Source: Clostridia bacterium
GTDB lineage: Bacteria > Bacillota > Clostridia > Oscillospirales > CAG-272
Reading direction: 5' to 3'
DNA length: 7,327 nucleotides
Assembly: GCA_017461825.1 (NCBI GenBank)
Contig: JAFTXB010000196.1
Location: forward strand, 1 to 7,327
The translations under genes were made by a program, and so were the position numbers. The first letter of the stretch is position 1. Each line of letters opens with the position of its first letter. The notes under the pieces are model-generated. The model searched no databases and had not been told where the DNA came from. It worked only from the letters and a program-made list of their open reading frames with translations. This document shows, one piece after another, positions 1-6,704 of this stretch.

Positions 1-1008
1 ACCGGTCTTATCCGAGCAGATAACAGATGCACTGCCCAGCGTTTCAACAGCGGGCAGACGGCGGATGATCGCATTTTTGCTGACCATGCGTTGTACGCCG
101 ATGGAAAGAACGATGGTAACGATTGCGGGAAGTCCCTCGGGGATCGCGGAGACAGCCAGAGAAACGGCGGTCATGAAGATCTCAAGGGGCGGGATTTCGT
201 TGATCAGACCGATTACGAAAATGATCGCACAGGCGGCAAGCGCCAATACGCCGAGATATTTACCCAGCTTTGCAAGCTTATCCTGAAGAGGTGTTTTGCC
301 CTCGTCAGCGGATTCGAGCAGGTTTGCGATCTTACCCATTTCGGTGTCCATACCCGTGCCCGTAACAACGGCAAGGGCGGTACCGTAGGTGATAGAGCAA
401 CCCGAAAAGACCATCGTGGAGCGGTCACCCAAGGGGGCATCCTCGGCAACTGTTGCGGTTGCGTCCTTTTCGCTGGGTACCGATTCACCGGTCAAAGCGG
501 ATTCCTCGCTTTTTAGGCTCACCGAGCGGATCAGTCGAGCGTCGGCGGGCACGCTGTCGCCTGCCTCAAGCTTGATGATGTCACCGGGAACCAGCAGGGA
601 TGCTTCTATGATCTGTTCCTGTCCGTCACGGATCACACGCGTGTGGGGAGCCGAAAGGCTTTGCAGGGCTTCCATCGCATGCTCTGCTTTGCTTTCCTGT
701 ACCACGCCCATTACGGCGTTAAGAATGACGATGAGCAGAATGAGCATAGGCTCAAACAACTCGCCCCAGTTTTGCTCGACGCATACAACGACGAACGAAA
801 CCGCGGCGGCGGCGATCAGGATCAGGATCATGACTTCCTTAAACTGCTCAAAAAAGCGTTGCAGGTTCGTCTTCTTTTTCTTTTCCTTGAGTCGGTTGGG
901 ACCGTACTGTTCTTGTCTCGCTTTCACTTCGGCGGAAGTCAGACCGGTCTCGGCATTGGTGTTCAGCTTTTGGAGAGTGATCTCCGGAGACTCGTGATGA
1001 TGTATCAC
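1..1008 (-). CDS. Calcium-transporting P-type ATPase (P2A, SERCA/PMR1-like), N-terminal part, cut by left edge
   Basis: This is an ATP-driven membrane cation pump, most likely exporting Ca2+. The visible 336 residues give the family's domain order. A cation-ATPase N-terminal domain (about 8-55, with YGPNRL at 35-40 and a lysine-rich KEKKKK) comes first. Membrane segments follow near 58-77 and 86-104. The actuator domain has PGD (141-143) and TGES (173-176). Two more membrane segments lie near 250-269 and 275-305, the last containing PEGLP (290-294). The window ends exactly at the phosphorylation motif CSDKTG, with Asp333 as the acceptor. VSAIPEGLP is typical of P2A calcium pumps and argues against heavy-metal P1B pumps, which have CPC. 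The start is GTG at 1008, chosen because GGAGG lies 10 bases upstream and residues from there on match the family; I saw no closer ATG. The nucleotide-binding domain and membrane segments 5-10 lie outside. The family is secure; ion specificity is inferred. Confidence 0.93.
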   Translation of the reverse strand, partial: MIHHHESPEITLQKLNTNAETGLTSAEVKARQEQYGPNRLKEKKKKTNLQRFFEQFKEVMILILIAAAAVSFVVVCVEQNWGELFEPMLILLIVILNAVMGVVQESKAEHAMEALQSLSAPHTRVIRDGQEQIIEASLLVPGDIIKLEAGDSVPADARLIRSVSLKSEESALTGESVPSEKDATATVAEDAPLGDRSTMVFSGCSITYGTALAVVTGTGMDTEMGKIANLLESADEGKTPLQDKLAKLGKYLGVLALAACAIIFVIGLINEIPPLEIFMTAVSLAVSAIPEGLPAIVTIVLSIGVQRMVSKNAIIRRLPAVETLGSASVICSDKTG

Positions 1009-1018
1009 TTTGTCAAAT

Positions 1019-1023
1019 CCTCC
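1019..1023 (-). promoter_or_regulatory. Ribosome binding site GGAGG deciding the GTG start of the ATPase gene
   Basis: Read on the minus strand, GGAGG is followed by a 10-base spacer and then GTG ATA CAT. It is a perfect anti-Shine-Dalgarno match and supports the non-ATG start at 1008. Confidence 0.75.
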
Positions 1024-1057
1024 TTGTATTTTTATTTTTTGCCAAACGGATATTATA

Positions 1058-1086
1058 ATTATACCACACAATCAAATGATTGTCAA
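1058..1086 (-). promoter_or_regulatory. Consensus sigma-A promoter for the ATPase gene
   Basis: On the minus strand, TTGACA (1086-1081) and TATAAT (1063-1058) are separated by exactly 17 bases, a perfect match to the housekeeping consensus. Transcription should start near 1051, giving a leader of about 40 bases before the GTG at 1008. An unregulated promoter this strong would be unusual for a membrane pump, and the spacer contains a palindrome (separate entry) that could be an operator. Confidence 0.82.
1068..1083. promoter_or_regulatory. 16-bp inverted repeat in the ATPase promoter spacer, candidate operator
   Basis: ACAATCA-AA-TGATTGT is a perfect inverted repeat with 7-base arms and a 2-base centre. 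It fills most of the gap between the -35 and -10 boxes and touches the -35. A dimeric repressor bound here would block RNA polymerase. I cannot name the regulator, and an AT-rich spacer can produce such a repeat by chance, so the operator role is inference. Confidence 0.4.
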
Positions 1087-1237
1087 TATAATTCACAATT
1101 TTTTTTAAAAATTATAATTGAATTATCATTTCTATCAGGCTATTGAGACTCTTTTTATAAGTTTTGACAAATTTGAGGCGAGATAACTTGCGATTTTGTC
1201 ATTATCACAGAAAAACAAAAAAATAAAGAAAAAATTC

Positions 1238-1266
1238 TTGACGAAAAACGATTTTTGTATTATAAT
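1238..1266 (+). promoter_or_regulatory. Sigma-A promoter of the leuA-ilvBNCD operon
   Basis: TTGACG (1238-1243) and TATAAT (1261-1266) are separated by 17 bases, one mismatch from consensus. The predicted start is near 1273, just upstream of the T-box leader, which is the expected arrangement. The two divergent start points lie about 220 bases apart, separated by very AT-rich DNA. Confidence 0.8.
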
Positions 1267-1272
1267 AATAGA

Positions 1273-1561
1273 AAATTACAAAAGCTGTGACAGGAAACAA
1301 ATTCGAGTCTGCTTTTCAGAGAGCCGCCGTTTGGTGCGAGGCGGTATGTGGGGGCGAATATAACTCATCCTTGAGCTTCCAATCAAAAGGTGTATGCCGA
1401 GTAGAATTGGACGGAACTCCCGTTATCGAGACGTCGCATTGTTGGATGCGGCAAAGAGTGGGCAAATAAGCCAAGCAGAGTGGTACCGCGGAGTGTAGGA
1501 TCCTTCGTCTCTTTTATGCAAACGTTATGATACCGTTGCGTAAAGGAGGCTTTTTGTTTTT
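1273..1561 (+). promoter_or_regulatory. T-box leader, probably leucine tRNA-sensing
   Basis: This untranslated leader senses tRNA charging and controls read-through into leuA and the ilv genes. The T-box core, from AAGCAGAG through TGGTACCGCG, lies at 1473-1490. The upper part of stem I is visible as CCGCC (1324-1328) pairing with GGCGG (1340-1344), with an AGAGAG motif just before it. The likely specifier codon is CTC (Leu) at 1364-1366, followed by A as is usual. The bulge base in TGGT (1481-1484) would pair with a tRNA ending A-CCA, which agrees with the A discriminator of tRNA-Leu. The antiterminator forms from AGAG (1477-1480) with CTCT (1509-1512) and CGGAG (1489-1493) with CTTCG (1503-1507), flanking the TGGTACCG bulge. 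It shares 1507-1512 with the terminator. The T-box call is strong. The specifier is less certain, because stem I was folded by eye and TAT or AAC just upstream are alternatives, but CTC fits the leuA gene. Confidence 0.92.
1507..1561 (+). terminator. T-box intrinsic terminator
   Basis: The 5' arm 1507-1524 pairs with 1534-1550 around a 9-base loop. The pairs include several G-U wobbles and one bulged A near 1520-1522. A run of T broken by one G follows (1551-1561). The 5' end of the hairpin is also the 3' side of the antiterminator, so the two folds exclude each other. Uncharged tRNA should stabilise the antiterminator and let transcription reach leuA; otherwise transcription stops here, about 34 bases before the start codon. 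Confidence 0.88.
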
Positions 1562-1594
1562 CATGCTCTTACGCGACCGAAAGGAAAAAACGAA

Positions 1595-3271
1595 ATGAGA
1601 AATTGCAACAAGTACGCAAGGCAGTATTTTATGCCGACCGGCAACTGTATGGACTGGATCAAAAAGGATCACATCGAAAAAGCACCCGTCTGGTGCAGCG
1701 TTGACCTGCGTGACGGAAATCAAGCGCTGGTGATCCCCATGAGCCTTGAAGAAAAGCTGACCTTCTTTACGCACCTGTGCAAGCTGGGCTTTAAGGAGAT
1801 CGAGGTGGGCTTTCCCGCAGCGTCCGAAACCGAATATCTGTTTTGTCGCGCGCTGATTGAGCGGAATCTCATTCCCGACGATGTTACCATTCAGGTGCTC
1901 ACCCAGTCGCGCGAGCATATCATCCAAAAGACCTTTGAGGCACTCAAGGGAGCAAAGAACGCCATTGTGCATCTGTACAATTCCACCTCGGTGGCACAGC
2001 GCGAGCAGGTGTTTAAAAAAAGCAAGGAAGAGATCGTAAAGATCGCAACCTTTGGGGCCGAGCTTTGCAAGGCGTATCGCAAAGGGGCGGAGGGGAATAT
2101 CCGCTTTGAATATTCTCCCGAGAGCTTTACGGGAACCGAGCCCGAGTTTGCTGTAGAAATCTGCAACGAGGTCATTTCGATCTGGAATCCCACCCCCGAG
2201 GATAAGGTCATCATCAATCTGCCCGTCACCGTGTCGCATTCCATGCCTCACGTATATGCCGCGCAGGTCGAATATATGTGTAAGAATCTCAAGAACCGCG
2301 AAAATCTCGTCATTTCTCTCCATCCCCACAACGACCGCGGCTGTGCTGTGGCAGACAGCGAAATGGGGCTTTTGGCAGGCGGCGACCGCATTGAGGGCAC
2401 GCTGTTCGGCAACGGTGAGAGAACGGGCAATGTTGATATTATCACACTGGCATTGAATATGTATTCACAGGGAATTGATCCGGGGCTTGATTTTTCGGAT
2501 CTGCCCGCCATCACCGAGACCTACGAGCGGGTTACGGGTATGCACGTTTACGAGAGACAGCCCTACAGCGGCAAGCTGGTGTTTGCGGCTTTCAGCGGCT
2601 CGCATCAGGACGCGATCGCAAAGGGCATGAAATGGAGAGAGGAAAAGGGCGGTGTGTGGAACGTGCCGTACCTGCCCATTGATCCCGCCGACGTTGGGCG
2701 CGTGTACGAGGCGGACGTTATCCGCATCAACTCCCAGTCGGGCAAGGGTGGCATCGGCTACATTCTGGAAACGCAGTACAACCATATTCTGCCGCCCAAG
2801 ATGCGCGAGGTGTTCGGCTATCACGTCAAGAGCATCTCCGACCACGAGCACAGAGAACTCAAGCCCCAGGAGGTCTACGATATCTTTATGCGCGATTTTG
2901 TCAATTTGTCCGACCGCCTTGCCCTTACCAAGGTCTCCTACACCGAGACCGATGCGGGTGTTGAAGCTAAGGCGACCGTCACATACGGCGGCACCGAGCA
3001 GAGGCTGACCTCCGCGGGTAACGGAAGTCTTGATGCCGTCAGCAATGCGGTAAAGGCTTTGATCGGCAAGGATTACGCGCTGGAAACCTACACACAGCAC
3101 GCGCTGGAGGAAAAATCCAGCTCCCATGCGGCGTCATACGTCAGCATCGTGCACAACAACCGCGTGTATTGGGGCGCGGGTGTCGACAGCGACATCGTGA
3201 TGGCTTCGGTGCGAGCACTCATCAGTGCCGTCAACAAGCTGCTTGAAGCCGACCAATCAGAATCCCGATAG
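1595..3271 (+). CDS. leuA: 2-isopropylmalate synthase, long (type 2) form
   Basis: This enzyme condenses acetyl-CoA with 2-ketoisovalerate to give 2-isopropylmalate, the first committed step of leucine synthesis, in the cytosol. The 558-residue protein has the HMGL-like TIM-barrel signature DLRDGNQAL (37-45, with the catalytic Arg39 and metal-binding Asp40). It also has the metal-site HPHNDRG (243-249) and the GNGERTGN motif (272-279). A linker region carries SGKGGIGYILE. The C-terminal 130 or so residues match the LeuA regulatory domain that binds leucine for feedback inhibition. The N-terminal APVWCSVDLRDGNQA and the overall length point to the long type known from yeast, actinobacteria and some Firmicutes, as against the roughly 510-residue form. 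The ATG at 1595 has AAGGA 9 bases upstream and gives the expected N-terminus. It is the first gene after the leucine T-box, and ilvB follows after 18 bases. Confidence 0.96.
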   Translation: MRNCNKYARQYFMPTGNCMDWIKKDHIEKAPVWCSVDLRDGNQALVIPMSLEEKLTFFTHLCKLGFKEIEVGFPAASETEYLFCRALIERNLIPDDVTIQVLTQSREHIIQKTFEALKGAKNAIVHLYNSTSVAQREQVFKKSKEEIVKIATFGAELCKAYRKGAEGNIRFEYSPESFTGTEPEFAVEICNEVISIWNPTPEDKVIINLPVTVSHSMPHVYAAQVEYMCKNLKNRENLVISLHPHNDRGCAVADSEMGLLAGGDRIEGTLFGNGERTGNVDIITLALNMYSQGIDPGLDFSDLPAITETYERVTGMHVYERQPYSGKLVFAAFSGSHQDAIAKGMKWREEKGGVWNVPYLPIDPADVGRVYEADVIRINSQSGKGGIGYILETQYNHILPPKMREVFGYHVKSISDHEHRELKPQEVYDIFMRDFVNLSDRLALTKVSYTETDAGVEAKATVTYGGTEQRLTSAGNGSLDAVSNAVKALIGKDYALETYTQHALEEKSSSHAASYVSIVHNNRVYWGAGVDSDIVMASVRALISAVNKLLEADQSESR

Positions 3272-3289
3272 AAAAAGGATAGAAACAGT

Positions 3290-4966
3290 ATGAAACTTAC
3301 AGGAGCAGAGATCGTCATCAAGACCTTGATCGAGCAGGGAACGACCGATGTGTTCGGTTACCCCGGCGGTCAAGTGCTGAATCTTTATGACGCATTGTAT
3401 AAGGAAAGCGAGAATATCAACCATATTCTCACCGCGCACGAGCAGGGCGCATCCCACGCCGCGGACGGATATTCAAGAGCCACGGGAAAGGTGGGCGTTG
3501 TCATCGCCACCTCGGGTCCCGGTGCTACCAATCTCGTCACGGGAATCGCCACCGCTATGCTCGATTCGATCCCCATGGTCGCCATCACGGGCAACGTGCC
3601 CAATTCCCTTATCGGAAAGGACAGCTTCCAGGAGATCGACATCACGGGTGTGACACTTCCCATTACCAAGCATAACTTTTTCGTCAGCCGTGTCGAGGAT
3701 CTTGCCGACACCGTGCGCGAGGCGTTCCGCATCGCAAAGTCGGGCAGACCCGGGCCCGTTCTGATCGATATTCCAAAGGACGTGCAGATCGCAACCTATG
3801 AGTACGAGCCGCAGCCCGTTGTGGAAAAAATTCCGCTTGACCTGGCACGGCAGGAGGAGATCGACGAGGCAATCCGATTGCTGAACGAAGCCGAGCGTCC
3901 TTATATTTACATCGGCGGCGGTGCCGCGGGACTGGGGCTTGGCAAGGAGATAGAGGCATTGGCAGAGCGGCTGGACGGCTATATCGGATGCACATTTATG
4001 GGGCTTTCGGCGGTCAACAACGATTGCGACCGATTCCTTGGAATGCAGGGTATGCACGGTCATTACGCATCGTCCATGGCGCAAAAGGAGGCAGATCTCA
4101 TTTTTGCGATCGGTGTGCGCTTTTCGGACAGAGCTACGGGTAACGTTAAAAAATTTGCGACGGGAACCAAGATCGTTCAGCTCGACCCCGATTTTGCCGA
4201 GATCAATAAAAACGTACAGGTGGACGTTGGTATCGTTGGCGACGTAGCGGACTCTTTTGCCCGTATTGCAAAGGGCGTTGCGCAAAAATCGCATCCCGAA
4301 TGGAAAAAGACTGTCGAACAATTGAGAGTTGACGAAAACCGCTACATTGCTGAGGCGGAGCAGGAGGCAAACGCGCCCCTCACACCGAAGCAGATCTTTG
4401 ATATTATCAATGCGAGAAAGCCTGCGGGTACTGTCATTGCAACCGATGTCGGACAGCACCAAATGTGGACAGCACAGTATGTCAGCTTTGACCGCCCCCG
4501 TCGCTTCGTTTCCAGCGGAGGACTTGGAACCAGGGGATTTGGTCTCGGTGCCGCGATCGGCGCGCAGGTTGCAACGGGCGACTGCACCGTCCTGATTACG
4601 GGTGACGGCAGTTTTGGCATGAACCTCAATGAGTTGGCAACAGCCGTCAGCTATAACATTCCCGTCATCATCGTTCTGATGAATAACGGCGTGCTTGGTA
4701 TGGTGCGTCAGTGGCAAACGCTCTTTTTCGGAAAGAGGTATTCCAATACCGTGCTTGGCAGGCAGACCGATTTCGTAAAGCTTGCCGAGGCGTTTGGAGC
4801 AAGGGGCTACCGCGCGGCTACTCCCGAGGAATTTGAGGAGGCGTTTGTAAAGGCGATTGCCGACCGCTGTCCCGTGGTGATCGATACGCTCATCGACAGC
4901 GATGCCTTCGTGCTTCCCATGCTGCCCCCCGGCGGCTCGATCGACGATATCATCGTCAGAAAGTGA
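3290..4966 (+). CDS. ilvB: Acetolactate synthase (AHAS), large catalytic subunit
   Basis: This thiamine diphosphate enzyme joins two pyruvates into 2-acetolactate, or pyruvate and 2-ketobutyrate into 2-aceto-2-hydroxybutyrate, the first common step of valine, leucine and isoleucine synthesis. The 558 residues are full length. The N-terminal TPP-binding domain has GYPGGQVLNLYDAL (23-36), the catalytic glutamate in AHEQGASHAADGY (Glu51) and the TSGPGATNL loop. The central FAD-type domain follows. The C-terminal TPP domain has the Mg/diphosphate motif GDGSFGMN (from 438) ending in NN (465-466), then GMVRQWQ. These features favour biosynthetic AHAS over catabolic ALS, and so does the adjacent small-subunit gene. 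AAGGA lies 10 bases before the ATG. The stop overlaps the ribosome site of ilvN, 10 bases downstream, which suggests coupled translation of the two subunits. Confidence 0.96.
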   Translation: MKLTGAEIVIKTLIEQGTTDVFGYPGGQVLNLYDALYKESENINHILTAHEQGASHAADGYSRATGKVGVVIATSGPGATNLVTGIATAMLDSIPMVAITGNVPNSLIGKDSFQEIDITGVTLPITKHNFFVSRVEDLADTVREAFRIAKSGRPGPVLIDIPKDVQIATYEYEPQPVVEKIPLDLARQEEIDEAIRLLNEAERPYIYIGGGAAGLGLGKEIEALAERLDGYIGCTFMGLSAVNNDCDRFLGMQGMHGHYASSMAQKEADLIFAIGVRFSDRATGNVKKFATGTKIVQLDPDFAEINKNVQVDVGIVGDVADSFARIAKGVAQKSHPEWKKTVEQLRVDENRYIAEAEQEANAPLTPKQIFDIINARKPAGTVIATDVGQHQMWTAQYVSFDRPRRFVSSGGLGTRGFGLGAAIGAQVATGDCTVLITGDGSFGMNLNELATAVSYNIPVIIVLMNNGVLGMVRQWQTLFFGKRYSNTVLGRQTDFVKLAEAFGARGYRAATPEEFEEAFVKAIADRCPVVIDTLIDSDAFVLPMLPPGGSIDDIIVRK

Positions 4967-4976
4967 GGACGCGAGA

Positions 4977-5477
4977 ATGGAACAGAAAAAGCAATTCGTC
5001 ATTGCCGTTTACGTTGACAACCAGGCGGGAGTACTGACGCGCGTTACCGGAATGTTTACGCGCAGAGGCTTTAATATTGACGCCTTGACAGTGGGCGAGA
5101 CTGAGTCTCCCGCATATTCGCGCATCACCATCACGCTCAGCGGTGACCGATACGCCAGAGAGCAACTGATCAACCAACTGCGCAAGCTCTACAGCGTTAA
5201 AAAAGTTGAGGTGCTTGACGATGACTGCATCAAGCGCGGACTCATGCTTATCAAGGTCAAAAACACGGCGCAGACAAGAAGCGACGTTTTGGCGGCGGTC
5301 GACGTTTACCGTGCCAAGGTCATCGATTACACCACCGACGCTATGTCCATTGAGATCACGGGAGATCCTTCCAAGATCGACGCTTTCATCAAGCTCATGA
5401 TGCCGTTTGGGATCATCGAGATGTGCCGCACGGGCATCGTAGCCCTCGAGCGCGGCAACAATACTTTGTTTAACTAA
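4977..5477 (+). CDS. ilvN: Acetolactate synthase small regulatory subunit (ACT domain)
   Basis: This subunit binds IlvB, raises its activity and gives feedback inhibition, typically by valine. The 166 residues match the usual length of the bacterial long small-subunit type (IlvN/IlvH). An N-terminal ACT domain (about 7-80) has NQAGVLTRVTGMFTRRGFNI, where the ligand is expected to bind at the dimer interface. A C-terminal ACT-like domain ends in a region with RTGIVALERG. The reading frame is open 25 codons further upstream to an ATG at 4902, but that stretch lies inside ilvB and is not family-like. The ATG at 4977, preceded by GAGGA (4965-4969) at a 7-base spacing, gives the normal N-terminus MEQKKQFVIAV. 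The ribosome site overlaps the ilvB stop codon. Confidence 0.95.
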   Translation: MEQKKQFVIAVYVDNQAGVLTRVTGMFTRRGFNIDALTVGETESPAYSRITITLSGDRYAREQLINQLRKLYSVKKVEVLDDDCIKRGLMLIKVKNTAQTRSDVLAAVDVYRAKVIDYTTDAMSIEITGDPSKIDAFIKLMMPFGIIEMCRTGIVALERGNNTLFN

Positions 5478-5516
5478 TCAAAAATCTATTTTTCCAAAAC
5501 AAAGGAGAATTTTATC

Positions 5517-6533
5517 ATGGCAAACATTTACTATCAGCAGGATTGCGATCTTAACAAGCTCAACGGCAAGACCGTTGCAATTATCGGTTACGGCTCTCAG
5601 GGTCACGCACACGCGCTCAACCTCAAAGATTCGGGCGTGAACGTGATCGTTGGCCTGTACACAGGTAGCAAGAGTTGGGCGAAGGCAGAGGCTGCGGGAC
5701 TGACCGTTATGACCGCGGCAGACGCTGCAAAGAACGCCGATCTCATTATGATCCTCATCAACGACGAAAAGCAGGCAAAGCTTTACAAGGAGAGCATCGA
5801 GCCCAACCTCACCGAGGGCAAGACTCTTGCCTTTGCACACGGCTTCAACATTCACTTCGGCTGCATCAAGCCTCCCAAGAACGTGAACGTCATCATGATC
5901 GCGCCCAAGGGCCCCGGTCACACCGTTCGCTCCGAGTATCAGGCAGGCAAGGGTGTTCCTTGTCTCATCGCCATCGAGCAGGACGCTACGGGCGACGCGC
6001 TTGAGATCGGTCTGGCATACGCGCTCGGCATTGGCGGCGCGCGCGCAGGTGTGCTTGAGACCACCTTCCGCACCGAGACCGAGACCGACCTCTTCGGTGA
6101 GCAGGCAGTGCTTTGCGGCGGTGTATGTGCTTTGATGCAGGCAGGCTTTGAAACGCTGGTTGAGGCAGGCTACGACCCCAGAAACGCATACTTTGAGTGC
6201 ATCCACGAGATGAAGCTGATCGTCGACCTGATCTACCAGAGTGGCTTTGCCGGCATGCGCTACTCCGTCTCCAACACCGCTGAGTACGGCGACTACATCA
6301 CCGGCCCCAAGATCATCACCGCCGAGACCAAGAAGGCCATGAAGAAGATTCTGTCCGACATTCAGGACGGCACCTTTGCAAAGGACTTCCTGCTGGATAT
6401 GTCCGACGCAGGTTCTCAGGTTCACTTCAACGCCATGCGCAAGCTGGCCGCTGAGCATCCCGCTGAGGTCGTGGGCAAGGAGATCCGCGAGCTGTACAGC
6501 TGGAACGACGAGGACAAGCTGATCAACAACTAA
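5517..6533 (+). CDS. ilvC: Ketol-acid reductoisomerase, class I
   Basis: This enzyme isomerises and reduces acetolactate to 2,3-dihydroxyisovalerate (and the isoleucine counterpart) using NAD(P)H and Mg2+. The 338 residues fit the short class I form. The Rossmann glycine motif GYGSQGHAHALNL is at 24-36. The conserved residues expected for catalysis and metal binding are present: His108, Asp191 and Glu195 (in ETDLFGEQ), Glu227 and Glu231 (in FECIHEMK), and Ser252. The cofactor loop reads GLYTGSKSW (46-54). It has Tyr where many NADPH enzymes have Arg, so cofactor preference is open. AAAGGAG lies 9 bases before the ATG, and ilvN ends 39 bases upstream. Codon use changes along the gene: the last third is much richer in G/C at third positions than the first (see findings). 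Confidence 0.96.
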   Translation: MANIYYQQDCDLNKLNGKTVAIIGYGSQGHAHALNLKDSGVNVIVGLYTGSKSWAKAEAAGLTVMTAADAAKNADLIMILINDEKQAKLYKESIEPNLTEGKTLAFAHGFNIHFGCIKPPKNVNVIMIAPKGPGHTVRSEYQAGKGVPCLIAIEQDATGDALEIGLAYALGIGGARAGVLETTFRTETETDLFGEQAVLCGGVCALMQAGFETLVEAGYDPRNAYFECIHEMKLIVDLIYQSGFAGMRYSVSNTAEYGDYITGPKIITAETKKAMKKILSDIQDGTFAKDFLLDMSDAGSQVHFNAMRKLAAEHPAEVVGKEIRELYSWNDEDKLINN

Positions 6534-6547
6534 TCCGCATATTAATC

Positions 6548-6664
6548 ACCCGTAGGGGCCGGCGTCCTCGACGGCCCGCGCAGTACCTTGTACGAATTCG
6601 CATCAGTCTGTGCGAAACGCAGCATTCTACTGCCGGGACGTCCGGGAGGCCGTCCCCTACGGGT
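6548..6664. repeat. 117-bp imperfect palindrome between ilvC and ilvD, REP/MITE-like element
   Basis: The ends are perfect 11-base inverted repeats, ACCCGTAGGGG (6548-6558) and CCCCTACGGGT (6654-6664). Inside them the arms stay largely complementary for about 20 more bases. They then continue through CAGTA and TACTG to an apical hairpin TTCGCA (6597-6602)/TGCGAA (6611-6616) with an 8-base loop. The whole element can fold into one long stem in DNA or RNA. This looks like the dispersed GTAGGGG-ended palindromes found in many gut Clostridia, a comparison from memory and not from a search. I see no clear target-site duplication and no coding capacity. In the transcript the stem could stabilise the ilvC end or partly terminate before ilvD; a T-rich stretch without a clean T-run follows. 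Confidence 0.8.
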
Positions 6665-6704
6665 TTCGTTTATTCTATTTATTACAGAAAGCAGGAATGC
6701 TGTT

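Noticed and set aside
389..1146. Plus-strand frames of 202 and 167 codons
   Set aside because: Both are antisense to the ATPase reading frame, whose A-domain, TGES and PEGLP motifs fix the true strand.
1164..1201. TTGACA at 1164-1169 and a spaced inverted repeat TGACAAA (1165-1171)/TTTGTCA (1195-1201)
   Set aside because: No acceptable -10 box lies 16-18 bases downstream of the TTGACA. The repeat arms are short with a 23-base gap in AT-rich DNA, so chance is likely.
1287..1469. 60-codon plus-strand frame in the leader
   Set aside because: It lies inside the T-box stem I to stem III region, which is structured RNA. It has no clear ribosome site and is not a leader peptide with leucine codon runs.
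1514..2329. 271-codon minus-strand open frame across the terminator and leuA
   Set aside because: It overlaps the T-box terminator and the conserved catalytic part of leuA, and its protein is low in recognisable features.
3473..5002. 509-codon open frame on the minus strand opposite ilvB
   Set aside because: It lies fully antisense to a secure ilvB, its product shows no family motif, and long antisense frames are expected opposite genes with GC-rich third positions.
5478..6458. 326-codon open frame on the minus strand opposite ilvC
   Set aside because: It mirrors the ilvC codon pattern, has no recognisable domain, and the ilvC protein is complete and conserved.
6548..6684. Palindrome read as the operon terminator after ilvC
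   Set aside because: The hairpin is strong, but the following stretch is T-rich with interruptions and not a clean T-run. ilvD continues the pathway in the same direction with no evident promoter of its own, so full termination is not supported.
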